Of a stretch of DNA of 38,800 nt, positions 7,647 to 14,398 are shown one piece after another. A program made the position numbers and the translations under genes. The DNA comes from Candidatus Pacearchaeota archaeon (GTDB lineage Archaea; Nanobdellota; Nanobdellia; Pacearchaeales; GW2011-AR1). The notes beneath the pieces are model-generated. The model saw only the letters and a list, made by a program, of their open reading frames with translations. It ran no database searches and had not been told where the DNA came from. The DNA is taken from NCBI GenBank assembly GCA_030699205.1, contig JAUYJY010000033.1, forward strand, positions 1 to 38,800, in the 5' to 3' direction. The stretch's first letter is position 1. Every line of letters begins with the position of its first letter.

Positions 7647-8591
7647 ATGAGAATTAGATATGATTTTTCAAGTAGAAGAACAAGAAGGATAGACCCGCAT
7701 AACAAACATAAACGTGATTTTTTTACTCTTGGAAAAGAGGTTATATTGGTTTCAGATATAATTCTTGAAGTCTTAGATGCAAGATTTATTGGAAGAACTA
7801 GAAATAAGAAAATAGAAGAAATCATTTTATTAAAGGGGAAGAAGATTATCCATGTAATTAATAAAAGTGATTTGGTAAATGTGAAAGAACTTCGTGGCTC
7901 TGAAGAAATTAAGGATTTTGAAAATTGTGTTTTTGTTTCATCAACAAAAAAGACTGGAGGGAAGAGATTGAGAGATAGAATAAAGATTATTGCAAAAAGG
8001 TTGATTAAAGAAAGACTTAAAGACGGAACTGATGAAAAAGAAATTAATGAGAAGAGAGATACGGAGAAACTGACTAAATATAGGCACGGGGAGGGCTTTA
8101 AAAACTTCTTGAAAACAGGTAAGGAAATTCATGTAGGAGTCATAGGCTACCCAAATACCGGAAAAAGTTCTTTGATAAATTTATTAGCAGGAAGCGGTTC
8201 TGCAAAAGTATCGGCGAGGTCGGGATTTACAAAGGGGATTCATAAAATAAAATTGTCAGATGATATTATTTTGCTCGATACTCCCGGAATAATTACTGAA
8301 GAAGACGCTTCATCAGTTCAGGCGAAGAGGCTTGCACATCATTCTATTATTGGTTCAAGGACTTACGACACTGTGAAATCCCCTGATTTTATTATTGCAG
8401 AAATAATGAAACAATATCCCAATTTATTAGAAAAATATTATGAAATCCCTGCAGAAGGTGACTCTGAATTGCTTTTAGAAGAATTAGGAAAAAGATGGAG
8501 TTTTTTGAAGAAAAAGGGCTTAATTGATTTGGATAGAACAGCAAGAAAGGTTCTGAAAGAATGGCAAGAGGGGAAAATAAAGGTCATTTAA
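7647..8591 (+). CDS. Circularly permuted GTPase, YlqF/RbgA-NOG2 type
   Basis: The GTPase motifs occur in permuted order: DAR (44-46) and NKSD (72-75, G4), SSTK (98-101, G5), then the Walker A GYPNTGKSS (167-175, G1) and DTPG (211-214, G3). Such permuted GTPases assist assembly of the large ribosomal subunit. The C-terminal 80 residues form the usual helical RNA-binding tail. The 314-residue length is normal. A Lys/Glu-rich insertion lies at 115-150. The ATG is about 25 bases after a TATA-like GTTTATTTATT at 7618. Confidence 0.87.
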   Translation: MRIRYDFSSRRTRRIDPHNKHKRDFFTLGKEVILVSDIILEVLDARFIGRTRNKKIEEIILLKGKKIIHVINKSDLVNVKELRGSEEIKDFENCVFVSSTKKTGGKRLRDRIKIIAKRLIKERLKDGTDEKEINEKRDTEKLTKYRHGEGFKNFLKTGKEIHVGVIGYPNTGKSSLINLLAGSGSAKVSARSGFTKGIHKIKLSDDIILLDTPGIITEEDASSVQAKRLAHHSIIGSRTYDTVKSPDFIIAEIMKQYPNLLEKYYEIPAEGDSELLLEELGKRWSFLKKKGLIDLDRTARKVLKEWQEGKIKVI

Positions 8592-8664
8592 CACTACAAG
8601 AAAACACCACCTAACAGATATATTAAATAAAAAAATTAAATTGAGTTAATAAGAAATAATTTGA

Positions 8665-8967
8665 TTAAAATTTCTTATGATTTTGGAAGCAATCTCTGCA
8701 ATATACCGGTTTTCCTTCTGTTGGTTTAAAAGGAACTTCACATTCCTGTTTGCAATCTGCACAAGTTGCTTTATGCATTTCCCTTGGACCACTATCAAAG
8801 TTGTTTCTTCTGAAACCTCCACCGCCTCCGCCAGACCTAAATCCACCAGAACGATTTCCGCCAGACCTAAATCCACCAGAACGATTTCCGCCAGAACGAT
8901 CTCCACCAGACCTAAATCCACCAGAACGATTTCCAGAGCTTCCTCGCTTATCTCTGTTTTCTGCCAT
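8665..8967 (-). CDS. RGG-repeat protein with C-terminal zinc ribbon
   Basis: Residues 1-55 are a Gly/Arg/Ser-rich tract with repeated FRSGGNRSGG units, like the RGG boxes that bind RNA. Residues 65-100 hold two CxxC knuckles (TCADCKQ and YCRDC) around VPFKPTEGKPV, the small CxxC-x17-CxxC-type zinc ribbon common in archaea and candidate-phyla bacteria. The ATG is preceded by GGAGGTG, a strong ribosome site. It may be an RNA chaperone or cold-shock-like factor by analogy; that is inference. The repeats are nearly identical at DNA level, so copy number may vary between strains. Confidence 0.75.
   Translation of the reverse strand: MAENRDKRGSSGNRSGGFRSGGDRSGGNRSGGFRSGGNRSGGFRSGGGGGGFRRNNFDSGPREMHKATCADCKQECEVPFKPTEGKPVYCRDCFQNHKKF
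8831..8934. repeat. Coding tandem repeat (30-bp unit)
   Basis: A 30-bp unit starting CCAGACCTAAATCCACCAGA is repeated perfectly at 8831-8860 and 8861-8890 and again, after a shorter degenerate unit, at 8906-8934. It encodes the NRSGGFRSGG units of the RGG protein. DNA-level identity beyond what the protein requires suggests recent slippage expansion. Confidence 0.9.
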
Positions 8968-9077
8968 CTTTCACCTCCATTCTACTACTTTCTAAATATC
9001 TTCTATTTTGTATCATTCTTAAACCTTATTTGCATATTTTCGAGATTATTTAACCTTATAAATCCTTGTAAAATTAG

Positions 9078-9536
9078 TTATTCCACTATTAAGTTGCCTT
9101 TCATTCCATTTGCACGGTGTTCTCCAACACTGCAGTAGTACTCAAATGTTCCCTTTTTGTCTGCAATAAATTCGGCAAAAACCTGCCCATCCGTATCTCC
9201 CACTCTTGAAGTTGCCACATTAAATTCATCTATCACAAAATCATGAAGACCCTGAACGCTTGAAAATTCAATTCTTATCCTTTCTCCCTGTTTAACTTTT
9301 ATTTCTGGATTGTTAAGGCCATTCATCATAAATTTAAAGTGCTCTCCAGTTAAAACAAATGTCTTCACCTCTTCTGAAGTTCCTATACCTCCGTCCTGCT
9401 CTACAGAAATGCTTTCTTCCTGTAAACTTCCAGCGTTCACTGTTCCTGCAGAATCTACTGATGAACTAAAAGTAAAATAAACCCCTGCAATCCCCACAAT
9501 GATTAAGACAACAATAAGCATCAAAATTTTTCCCAT
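9078..9536 (-). CDS. Membrane-anchored cupredoxin (plastocyanin-like)
   Basis: One N-terminal helix (3-24) anchors an extracytoplasmic cupredoxin domain. The type I copper ligands are visible: His98 (LHDFV) and Cys135, His140 and Met145 in YYCSVGEHRANGMKG. It probably carries electrons, or binds copper, outside the membrane. I chose the ATG at 9536 because TTTATAAAAG at 9556-9566 lies about 25 bases upstream. A longer frame from 9629 would overlap the DoxX gene by 71 bases and place 31 non-membrane residues before the anchor. It follows the DoxX gene on the same strand. Confidence 0.87.
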   Translation of the reverse strand: MGKILMLIVVLIIVGIAGVYFTFSSSVDSAGTVNAGSLQEESISVEQDGGIGTSEEVKTFVLTGEHFKFMMNGLNNPEIKVKQGERIRIEFSSVQGLHDFVIDEFNVATSRVGDTDGQVFAEFIADKKGTFEYYCSVGEHRANGMKGNLIVE

Positions 9537-9558
9537 ATTTGATAAAGAAAAATATCTT

Positions 9559-9972
9559 TTATAAATCTGTTGATTTTCTAATTTTAGATTTCTGCATTTT
9601 AAAGTCAATGCAATATCTATCGGGCCCATTTAAGAAAACTGAAAACGTTGCAAGGGCGAGTGCTAGGTCCCTCATTCCAAGCGGATTAAATCCAATTGAA
9701 AATGCAATACCAAAAAGATGCAATGCCAATACTAAAGATGAAAATCTGGTATATAAACCAATAATCAATAAAACTCCAAAAAACAGCTCAAAAAAGGCAT
9801 TCAATAAGACAAGAGTTTTTGCAGTAAATCCAAGAGAAAGTGCAATGTCAGGAACAAAACTAATCCAAGATTCAGGAGCAATAAACTGCTGAATACTAAA
9901 ATACAAAAATAAAAAAGACAGGGAAATTCTTAATAAGGGTTTTGAATAGGTTTTGAGGTTTTTCATTTCCAT
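9559..9972 (-). CDS. DoxX family membrane protein
   Basis: This 137-residue protein has four membrane helices with the DoxX pattern: LLRISLSFLFLYFSIQQF, FVPDIALSLGF, ELFFGVLLIIGLYTRF and FNPLGMRDLALALATFSVFL. DoxX/DoxD-type proteins are linked to quinone-dependent oxidoreductases or membrane redox stress systems, but this subgroup has no proven reaction. The cupredoxin gene follows on the same strand with its own TATA box inside the end of this gene, so the two may work together. Confidence 0.8.
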   Translation of the reverse strand: MEMKNLKTYSKPLLRISLSFLFLYFSIQQFIAPESWISFVPDIALSLGFTAKTLVLLNAFFELFFGVLLIIGLYTRFSSLVLALHLFGIAFSIGFNPLGMRDLALALATFSVFLNGPDRYCIDFKMQKSKIRKSTDL

Positions 9973-10246
9973 CTAATCTTAAATATTTAAGGATTTATAA
10001 TTCTTGCTAAAAGATATTTATTTATGGTGTGAAAAAATTAGTTCATCCAGAAGATTCTATGAAAGGGGAAGTTTTAATAAATATACAAATTGCGTTAAAT
10101 TGAATAAAAATGATTAAAGAGAAATAAGGCTAAATATAATCCCTATAATATCTATATAAACAAATACATACTCAAGAAGATTTAAAATGTTAATCTACTC
10201 CACTTACCTTAATATTTATAAAGAATTGAAGAGGATATTTATTAAT

Positions 10247-10738
10247 ATGGCAAGAAAGTTAGCTATAATAATGCTAATTCTAATGATTTGGCTTATGCCT
10301 TTTATTTCTTCCCAACTATCAGGGGATAAAGTATTATGGAGTGAGGCTGAAGTTTGTAAGTTTATTAAAGGATGTAATGAAAACTATGGATGTTATCCTC
10401 AAGGCTATATAAAAGATAATCAATATTGTGGAGTTTACTATATCGGAAATAGCTTTGAAAGAGTTGGTTTCGTAAATCAATTAGAATCCGAAGAAACGTG
10501 TTCTTATGACTATCAATGTAAAAGTAATTTCTGTTTTAATGGTGAATGCGTTGGAAGTTTTCAAGCTATGATGGGGGACGTATTGTCAAGGATTTCTAAT
10601 CTTGAAGAAAAAATAGGATTTGTTAAAGAATCTAAAGCTGAGATTGAAGAAATTTCATTAGTGGAAGACACTGAAACAGATAAGGCTCATAGTTGGTTTT
10701 TAAGAATTTTTAAGAATTTATTGAAGAGGAGTAATTAA
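10247..10738 (+). CDS. Secreted Cys-rich protein
   Basis: A signal peptide (MARKLAIIMLILMIWLMPF, cleavage near SSQ) precedes two Cys-rich stretches: CKFIKGCNENYGC and ETCSYDYQCKSNFCFNGEC. The second is a small disulfide module often seen in exported DPANN proteins. A coiled-coil-like helix follows (about 115-150). Starting at 10247 instead of 10187 puts the TATA-like TATTTATAAAG (10211-10221) the right distance upstream and gives a normal signal peptide. The next gene starts one base after the stop. Disulfide formation would depend on the VKOR operon at 5.2-6.9 kb. Function unknown. Confidence 0.65.
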   Translation: MARKLAIIMLILMIWLMPFISSQLSGDKVLWSEAEVCKFIKGCNENYGCYPQGYIKDNQYCGVYYIGNSFERVGFVNQLESEETCSYDYQCKSNFCFNGECVGSFQAMMGDVLSRISNLEEKIGFVKESKAEIEEISLVEDTETDKAHSWFLRIFKNLLKRSN

Positions 10739-10739
10739 A

Positions 10740-11471
10740 ATGGCCACAAAAACAAAACAGAAAATCGTCGAGGATTATGGTTGGTTTAGAAGACATCGAA
10801 TTCTACCTTGGGTTATAATTATAGTATTTTTTGTAATTACTGGATTAATTTCCCAGGATGATACAACAACTTCACAACAAAAAGACTCTGTTTCTGAAGA
10901 AATAAATTCTAATCAAAAGCAAATTCAACAAAAATGTCTTCCTAATTGGGAGTGCGGTAGTTGGAGCCAATGTATAAATGGGGGAAAACAAACTAGGGCT
11001 TGTAAAGATATTAATAACTGCGATAAATTAAATGGGAAACCCAAAGAAACCCAAACTTGCATTTATGAATATAAAATTGGAGATAAAGTTATTGTTAACA
11101 ATGTCGCTTACACTCTTCATGATGTAAAAACAAAATCCGAAATAGGCAAATACTTATTTGATGAATTTTATGGAGAAACTGCAGATGGGATTTTCTATAT
11201 ATTTGAATTAACCCTAGAAAATGTTGGAAAAGAATCTAAGACTTTTTGGGGAACAAATGTAAAAATTTACGATTCTCTTGGGAGAAGTTTTGATCACGAC
11301 TCTACTGCAGAAATATATTTAGATGATTCGTTTCAGTATGACCAATTACAACCCGGGCTGCCTAAAAGGGGAAAAATTGTGTTTGATGTACCTATAGGGC
11401 TTACAGGTAGATTAGAAGTATCTAGTTTAGAGCTTTTTTCAAATGAAAAAGAGTATATCTCTTGGAGTTAA
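10740..11471 (+). CDS. Membrane-anchored protein with TSP1-like and DUF4352-like domains
   Basis: One membrane helix (about 23-38, ILPWVIIIVFFVITGL) is followed by a low-complexity Gln/Ser linker. Next comes a thrombospondin type 1-like module (NWECGSWSQCINGGKQTRAC, with two further Cys by about 110). A beta-sandwich of DUF4352 type follows (IGDKVIVNNVAYTL, then YIFELTLENVGKESKTFW and LQPGLPKRGKIVFDVP). TSP1 modules bind surfaces or partner proteins. It starts one base after the preceding exported protein, so both are probably parts of one surface complex. No enzymatic residues are seen. Confidence 0.7.
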   Translation: MATKTKQKIVEDYGWFRRHRILPWVIIIVFFVITGLISQDDTTTSQQKDSVSEEINSNQKQIQQKCLPNWECGSWSQCINGGKQTRACKDINNCDKLNGKPKETQTCIYEYKIGDKVIVNNVAYTLHDVKTKSEIGKYLFDEFYGETADGIFYIFELTLENVGKESKTFWGTNVKIYDSLGRSFDHDSTAEIYLDDSFQYDQLQPGLPKRGKIVFDVPIGLTGRLEVSSLELFSNEKEYISWS

Positions 11472-11519
11472 AAATGATTAAACCAAAACATTTAAATATA
11501 CTTTGTGCATACATTTACT

Positions 11520-11741
11520 ATGCAAGAACAAACATCTATAAGATTAAGCTTGAGTTTATTGAATACACTTAAGGAGTTCAAAGAAGAGGGAGATAGTTAT
11601 GAAGATGTAATTTGGGATTTCGTAGAACCTCATTTAGAGCTTTCTAAAGAAGCTAAGAAAGATATTGAAGAATCTCTAAAAGAATACAAAAATGGAAACT
11701 TCATGACACTTAAGGAAATAAAGAAAGAACTGGGATTTTAA
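11520..11741 (+). CDS. RelB-type antitoxin
   Basis: This short acidic protein opens with a ribbon-like strand (TSIRLSLSLLNTLKEF) typical of ribbon-helix-helix antitoxins, followed by a helical tail (LKEIKKELGF) that would wrap the toxin. TATA-like TTTAAATATA at 11491-11500 lies about 25 bases before the ATG at 11520, favouring this start over the in-frame GTG at 11505. The stop is followed after one base by the RelE-type toxin gene, the standard order for such a pair. Confidence 0.75.
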   Translation: MQEQTSIRLSLSLLNTLKEFKEEGDSYEDVIWDFVEPHLELSKEAKKDIEESLKEYKNGNFMTLKEIKKELGF

Positions 11742-11742
11742 T

Positions 11743-11994
11743 ATGGAAATTCTATTCTCAAATAATTCAAAAAAACAACTAAAGAAACTAAATCCAAGAA
11801 TACAACAAAAAATAATTTTTACTCTTGAGAAATTCAAGAAAGGAGTTCCTGTTGATATTATTAAATTAAAAAATAAAGATGAGGAATTTAGAATCAGAAC
11901 AGGAAATTATCGAATCCAGTTGAAAAAAGTAGAAAATAATTTTCTGGTAGCGAAAGTTGGCAAAAGAGAAAACTTTTATTTAGTTTTTCTTTAG
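11743..11994 (+). CDS. RelE/ParE-type toxin
   Basis: The 83-residue protein has the RelE fold layout: strand ILFSNNSKKQLKKL, a helix with IQQKIIFTLEKFKKG, then the core hairpin EEFRIRTGNYRIQL and a final strand. FRIRTGNYRI is the characteristic core of archaeal RelE mRNA interferases. Basic residues in that region fit ribosome-dependent mRNA cleavage. It forms a two-gene module with the antitoxin directly upstream and looks intact. Confidence 0.8.
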   Translation: MEILFSNNSKKQLKKLNPRIQQKIIFTLEKFKKGVPVDIIKLKNKDEEFRIRTGNYRIQLKKVENNFLVAKVGKRENFYLVFL

Positions 11995-12087
11995 GAATAA
12001 GGCAACGTAAGTATAAAGCATCGTCGTGAGAGGTTGCATGGAATAATTAATTATAGACGATAGAGTTAAAGTAGTTTTCTGTTTTGT

Positions 12088-12282
12088 TTAAGGAAAACTA
12101 CAAAGCTCCTCATAAATTTCATAAGAATCATTAATATTTCCATTTGATTTCTTTAGGGCTTCTTGCCATAATTCACTTCTAACTTCTTTAACTTCTTTCA
12201 TTGTTTGTAATCTTTGCTTCTTGCCTACTGAAAGCATATATGCTTCTTCAAATTTTAAGCTATCCATTTTTATTTGCAGCAT
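12088..12282 (-). CDS. Small hypothetical protein at end of retropepsin operon
   Basis: This helical, charged protein of 64 residues (59 if the internal ATG at 12267 is used) contains LKFEEAYMLSVGKKQRLQTM. It starts 19 bases after the stop of the retropepsin-like gene on the same strand, so it is probably the third gene of that operon. No family is recognised. The spacer at 11995-12087 holds an inverted ATCGTC/GACGAT pair and no gene. Confidence 0.5.
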   Translation of the reverse strand: MLQIKMDSLKFEEAYMLSVGKKQRLQTMKEVKEVRSELWQEALKKSNGNINDSYEIYEELCSFP

Positions 12283-12301
12283 TTGATGTTAAAATAGTTT
12301 T

Positions 12302-12763
12302 CTACTCGCCTGTTTTTTCCAAGTAGGCAACATTCTTGTTTAAACTAACAAACAAATCAAAATTATTAAGCTCCAAAAAGTCCATTCCGATTAATGTTGG
12401 AATCCTAGTAGCATTGTTTAGTTTATCTTGTCCTTCATTTCTAATTCTTGGAACATCTGCTACAAGGAAAGGCATATCAAAATTATTTGGTTTACCATCT
12501 GAGTCTCTTATTGAAAAAGCAAATTTGTTTATTAATAGCATTGGTGTTCTTCCTTTTCCTAACCCAGTTAATGGTGTTGTACTTTGGAGATTAGTAAATG
12601 GTATGTTTAGTTTTATAGCATCGCCTGCAGAAATAATTGTTTTGGGAGATCCAGTGTCTATCACCGCTTCAATTCTACCAAAGGATCTTGGTTGCCTTGA
12701 AAAGATAGGAAGAATTATTCTCATAGAACCACTAATATTCCTTATATCAAGGTTGAATCTCAT
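12302..12763 (-). CDS. Retropepsin-like aspartic protease
   Basis: This single-domain retropepsin-like protein of 153 residues has the catalytic D36-T-G-S in AVIDTGSPKTIIS, a flap region, and the closing hydrophobic motif LIGMDFLELNNFDLFV (the ILG strand of this fold). Such proteases work as dimers. The upstream DUF5678-like gene ends one base before its start, and the two are probably functional partners. The substrate is unknown. No signal peptide is visible, so a cytoplasmic role is likely. Confidence 0.75.
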   Translation of the reverse strand: MRFNLDIRNISGSMRIILPIFSRQPRSFGRIEAVIDTGSPKTIISAGDAIKLNIPFTNLQSTTPLTGLGKGRTPMLLINKFAFSIRDSDGKPNNFDMPFLVADVPRIRNEGQDKLNNATRIPTLIGMDFLELNNFDLFVSLNKNVAYLEKTGE

Positions 12764-12764
12764 T

Positions 12765-13010
12765 TTAATAAAGAATAATTTCGCCCTTATCTGGGATATA
12801 TTCTATAAGAATTCGGCTAGCATCAATACCCTTTTCTTTGATTTCATTTAAGACATCTTCGAAATTATCTCCCACAGCAATGACCTGCTGATCTTTAATA
12901 GCTACGAATTTTCTTGCATATTTCTGGCTAAGTTCTAAGCTCTTCTCTGAAATAAAATTAGAGTCTGCTTCTAATTCATTAAATTCCTGGATTAATTCTT
13001 GTTCTGCCAT
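12765..13010 (-). CDS. DUF5678-like small protein
   Basis: An N-terminal helix (1-30) precedes a compact domain with ARKFVAIKDQQVIAVGDNFE and RILIEYIP. The W/F-VAI...VIA.G pattern is the DUF5678 type, often encoded beside retropepsin-like proteases. It is the first gene of a three-gene operon with the protease and a small helical protein. A similar domain occurs at the C-terminus of the protein at 15172-16071. The promoter is divergent with the gene at 13092 and spans a perfect palindrome. Confidence 0.65.
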   Translation of the reverse strand: MAEQELIQEFNELEADSNFISEKSLELSQKYARKFVAIKDQQVIAVGDNFEDVLNEIKEKGIDASRILIEYIPDKGEIILY

Positions 13011-13043
13011 ATTTTACATAGGTTATAATGGCTTATAAAATTA

Positions 13044-13055
13044 TCGGGATCCCGA
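13044..13055. promoter_or_regulatory. Palindromic operator between divergent promoters
   Basis: TCGGGATCCCGA is a perfect 12-bp palindrome, GC-rich in an AT-rich spacer. It lies between a TATA-like TTTATAAG read leftward (about 13033-13040) toward the DUF5678/retropepsin operon and a rightward CTTTATAATATA (13075-13086) toward the gene at 13092. The position fits a dimeric repressor site controlling both. The cognate regulator is not identified. Confidence 0.5.
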
Positions 13056-13091
13056 AAAGGTTAAAATAGTATCCCTTTATAATATATTAGA

Positions 13092-13250
13092 ATGGCAAAT
13101 ACCAAAGGTATGAAAATGAAAGAAAATAAAGAAAGAATGCTAGAAGCAGAAGGAGAAATGGATTACGATTATGTAAATGATATTCTCTTGTTTAAAGTAA
13201 AAGATAGAGAGAACTATTTTGCCTTTGCTGTTTATTCGGAGATACTATAA
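13092..13250 (+). CDS. Small hypothetical protein, DUF2283-like
   Basis: This 52-residue acidic protein contains GEMDYDYVNDILLFKVKDRE, resembling the YDxxxDIL core of DUF2283-type small proteins. The TATA-like CTTTATAATATA (13075-13086) is too close to the ATG at 13092 for a leaderless start. The in-frame ATG at 13110 is at the right distance, so the true product may lack six residues. Its end overlaps the convergent truncated HEPN gene by six bases, marking a rearrangement point. Confidence 0.5.
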   Translation: MANTKGMKMKENKERMLEAEGEMDYDYVNDILLFKVKDRENYFAFAVYSEIL

Positions 13251-13493
13251 AAATCCATTAAAGTTATTAATTCCAAGAATACTCTTTGTTTTCTCATTTG
13301 TGGAAATATCAAATAAAACTTTTGCAGAATCTAAAGAATCTCTTGCATTCTTAATATAAAAATCAACATATACTGAATCTTTGGTTTTTACAAGGATGCC
13401 GGAATTTATGCTTCTAATTGCATTCTTCTTTGCTTCTTCTATTTTTTTATTTTCTAGCATTTGATAAGATTTTATAATAGTTTTCCCCTCCAA
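13245..13493 (-). pseudogene. HEPN-domain protein, C-terminally truncated
   Basis: The 82 residues start inside the end of the nucleotidyltransferase gene and show the opening helices of a HEPN protein (SYQMLENKKIEEAKKNAIRS, FYIKNARDSLDSAKVLFDIS). Family members continue through a YYSMFY-type helix with the RNase motif Rx4-6H. Here the frame ends at LGINNFNGFL, and the following DNA does not encode that part in any frame I checked. The catalytic half is therefore gone, and the remnant may still bind its partner. Confidence 0.65.
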
Positions 13494-14043
13494 AAACTAT
13501 TAGGTGTTTATTTAAAGATTCATTCAATATATTTATTTGCTCTCTTTTTGAAAACATTTCATAAGCACTTTCTTTACTTATGACTTGTAAATCAATTTTA
13601 AATGAAAAATTAGAGGCAATATTTTTAATGACTTTTTCAGTAAGTTCAACTTTGCTTTGAGCATCTAAGATCATTATAATATCTAAATCATTAAATTTCT
13701 TTTTCTCTATAAAAGAACCAAATATTAAAAATACAAAAAAATCTTCATTTAGTTCATTTAAACAATCTTTTATAAACAATGAAACCGACTTATCGTCTGT
13801 CAAGCGGTTTTTTGCTCTTAGTGATTCAACAAAGGACATTAATGCGAAATTGCTTTTATAATTTACGGATAGAAGCTTCTTATCATCTATAAGAATAATT
13901 GAATCTTTTATTAATTTCTGAATGGAGCGATGAATTAAGGCATAAGGTTTTTTTAAAAATTCGGCAATTTCATTTATACTAAATCTTTTGTCTATCTTTG
14001 AGACGAATATCTTCATTATTTCTGTTTGTGTTTTGGTTAACAT
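13447..14043 (-). CDS. Winged-helix plus nucleotidyltransferase protein (MNT type)
   Basis: Residues 1-62 form a winged helix (RFSINEIAEFLKKPYALIHR). Residues 95-160 form a minimal nucleotidyltransferase: GS at 109-110 (FLIFGSF) with Asp119 and Asp121 (FNDLDIIMIL) as metal ligands. In known MNT/HEPN pairs the transferase modifies and silences the HEPN RNase. The gene overlaps the downstream HEPN remnant by 47 bases. Three regularly spaced copies of a 14-bp site lie upstream and may be bound by the winged helix for self-regulation. Confidence 0.75.
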   Translation of the reverse strand: MLTKTQTEIMKIFVSKIDKRFSINEIAEFLKKPYALIHRSIQKLIKDSIILIDDKKLLSVNYKSNFALMSFVESLRAKNRLTDDKSVSLFIKDCLNELNEDFFVFLIFGSFIEKKKFNDLDIIMILDAQSKVELTEKVIKNIASNFSFKIDLQVISKESAYEMFSKREQINILNESLNKHLIVFGGENYYKILSNARK

Positions 14044-14057
14044 TTTATTCCTTTAGG

Positions 14058-14115
14058 TTATATCTTTTTAGCCTTTATATTATATCTTTTTAGATATACT
14101 ATTATATCTTTTTAG
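14058..14115. promoter_or_regulatory. Three 14-bp iterons at 22-bp spacing
   Basis: TTATATCTTTTTAG occurs exactly three times, at 14058-14071, 14080-14093 and 14102-14115. The starts are 22 bp apart, which puts every site on the same helix face (two turns). On the minus strand each reads CTAAAAAGATATAA, overlapping TATA-like sequence immediately upstream of the MNT gene start at 14043. This is best read as a repressor operator controlling that gene. Confidence 0.75.
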
Positions 14116-14145
14116 TGATATTTAAGTTTTTCGGGTGTTTCATCT

Positions 14146-14241
14146 TCACAACTCTCCCCTAATCATCTCCCTTAACTTCTCACTTACAGACTTCCCTTCA
14201 CTCTCGCATATCTTCTTCATAATCTCCTTCTTTAAACTCAT
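14146..14241 (-). CDS. Very small helical protein
   Basis: This 31-residue frame (MSLKKEIMKKICESEGK at its start) is preceded by GGTGGAGGAGA, a strong ribosome site immediately before the ATG at 14241. A TATA-like TTTTATATAC lies further upstream (about 14276-14284, read on this strand). The frame is open further upstream to 14409, but that part runs through the possible structured RNA and reads as non-protein. No family is recognised; it could be a remnant of a CopG-like protein. Confidence 0.4.
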   Translation of the reverse strand: MSLKKEIMKKICESEGKSVSEKLREMIRGEL

Positions 14242-14275
14242 TCTCCTCCACCCCCCAAAACCTCCAAACAAAAAG

Positions 14276-14284
14276 TATATAAAA
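14276..14284 (+). promoter_or_regulatory. TATA box for possible RNA gene
   Basis: TATATAAAA is centred about 26 bases before the first base of the stem at 14306, the usual archaeal distance to a transcription start. Confidence 0.45.
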
Positions 14285-14305
14285 GGCAATAGCCCCTTAT
14301 ATTCT

Positions 14306-14396
14306 GTAAGCGAACCGGTTCCGTAAAGGGTTTGATCATTCAAACTGACCAGCGTTTTATGCGTGTGATTGGTTGGGAAGACCGCTAATCGCTTAC
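14306..14396 (+). ncRNA. Possible structured RNA (unassigned)
   Basis: The ends GTAAGCGA (14306-14313) and TCGCTTAC (14389-14396) pair perfectly over eight bases and enclose 75 bases with further helices: GGTTCC with GGGAAGACC (with a bulge), and GTTTGA/TCAAAC around a four-base loop. The segment is less AT-rich than its surroundings, carries no convincing codon pattern, and has a TATA box at the right distance. ACA at 14395-14397 directly after the closing stem recalls H/ACA guides, but I cannot confirm a guide pocket, so the class is open. Confidence 0.4.
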
Positions 14397-14398
14397 AC

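Noticed and set aside
8831..8934. Tandem 30-bp repeat as a CRISPR or non-coding satellite
   Set aside because: The units are contiguous, without spacers, and translate in frame as the RGG tract of a good protein gene.
8677..9138. Long plus-strand open frame opposite the RGG and cupredoxin genes
   Set aside because: It is the antisense of a repetitive gene and of a conserved domain, lacks a promoter and shows no family features.
9537..9629. 31-residue N-terminal extension of the cupredoxin
   Set aside because: It overlaps the DoxX gene by 71 bases and places charged residues before the membrane anchor; the TATA box fits the later ATG.
14306..14396. Split or unusual tRNA
   Set aside because: The closing stem is tRNA-like in length, but no T-arm with GGTTCRA, no anticodon arm of 5+7 bases and no CCA-proximal pattern can be placed on either strand.
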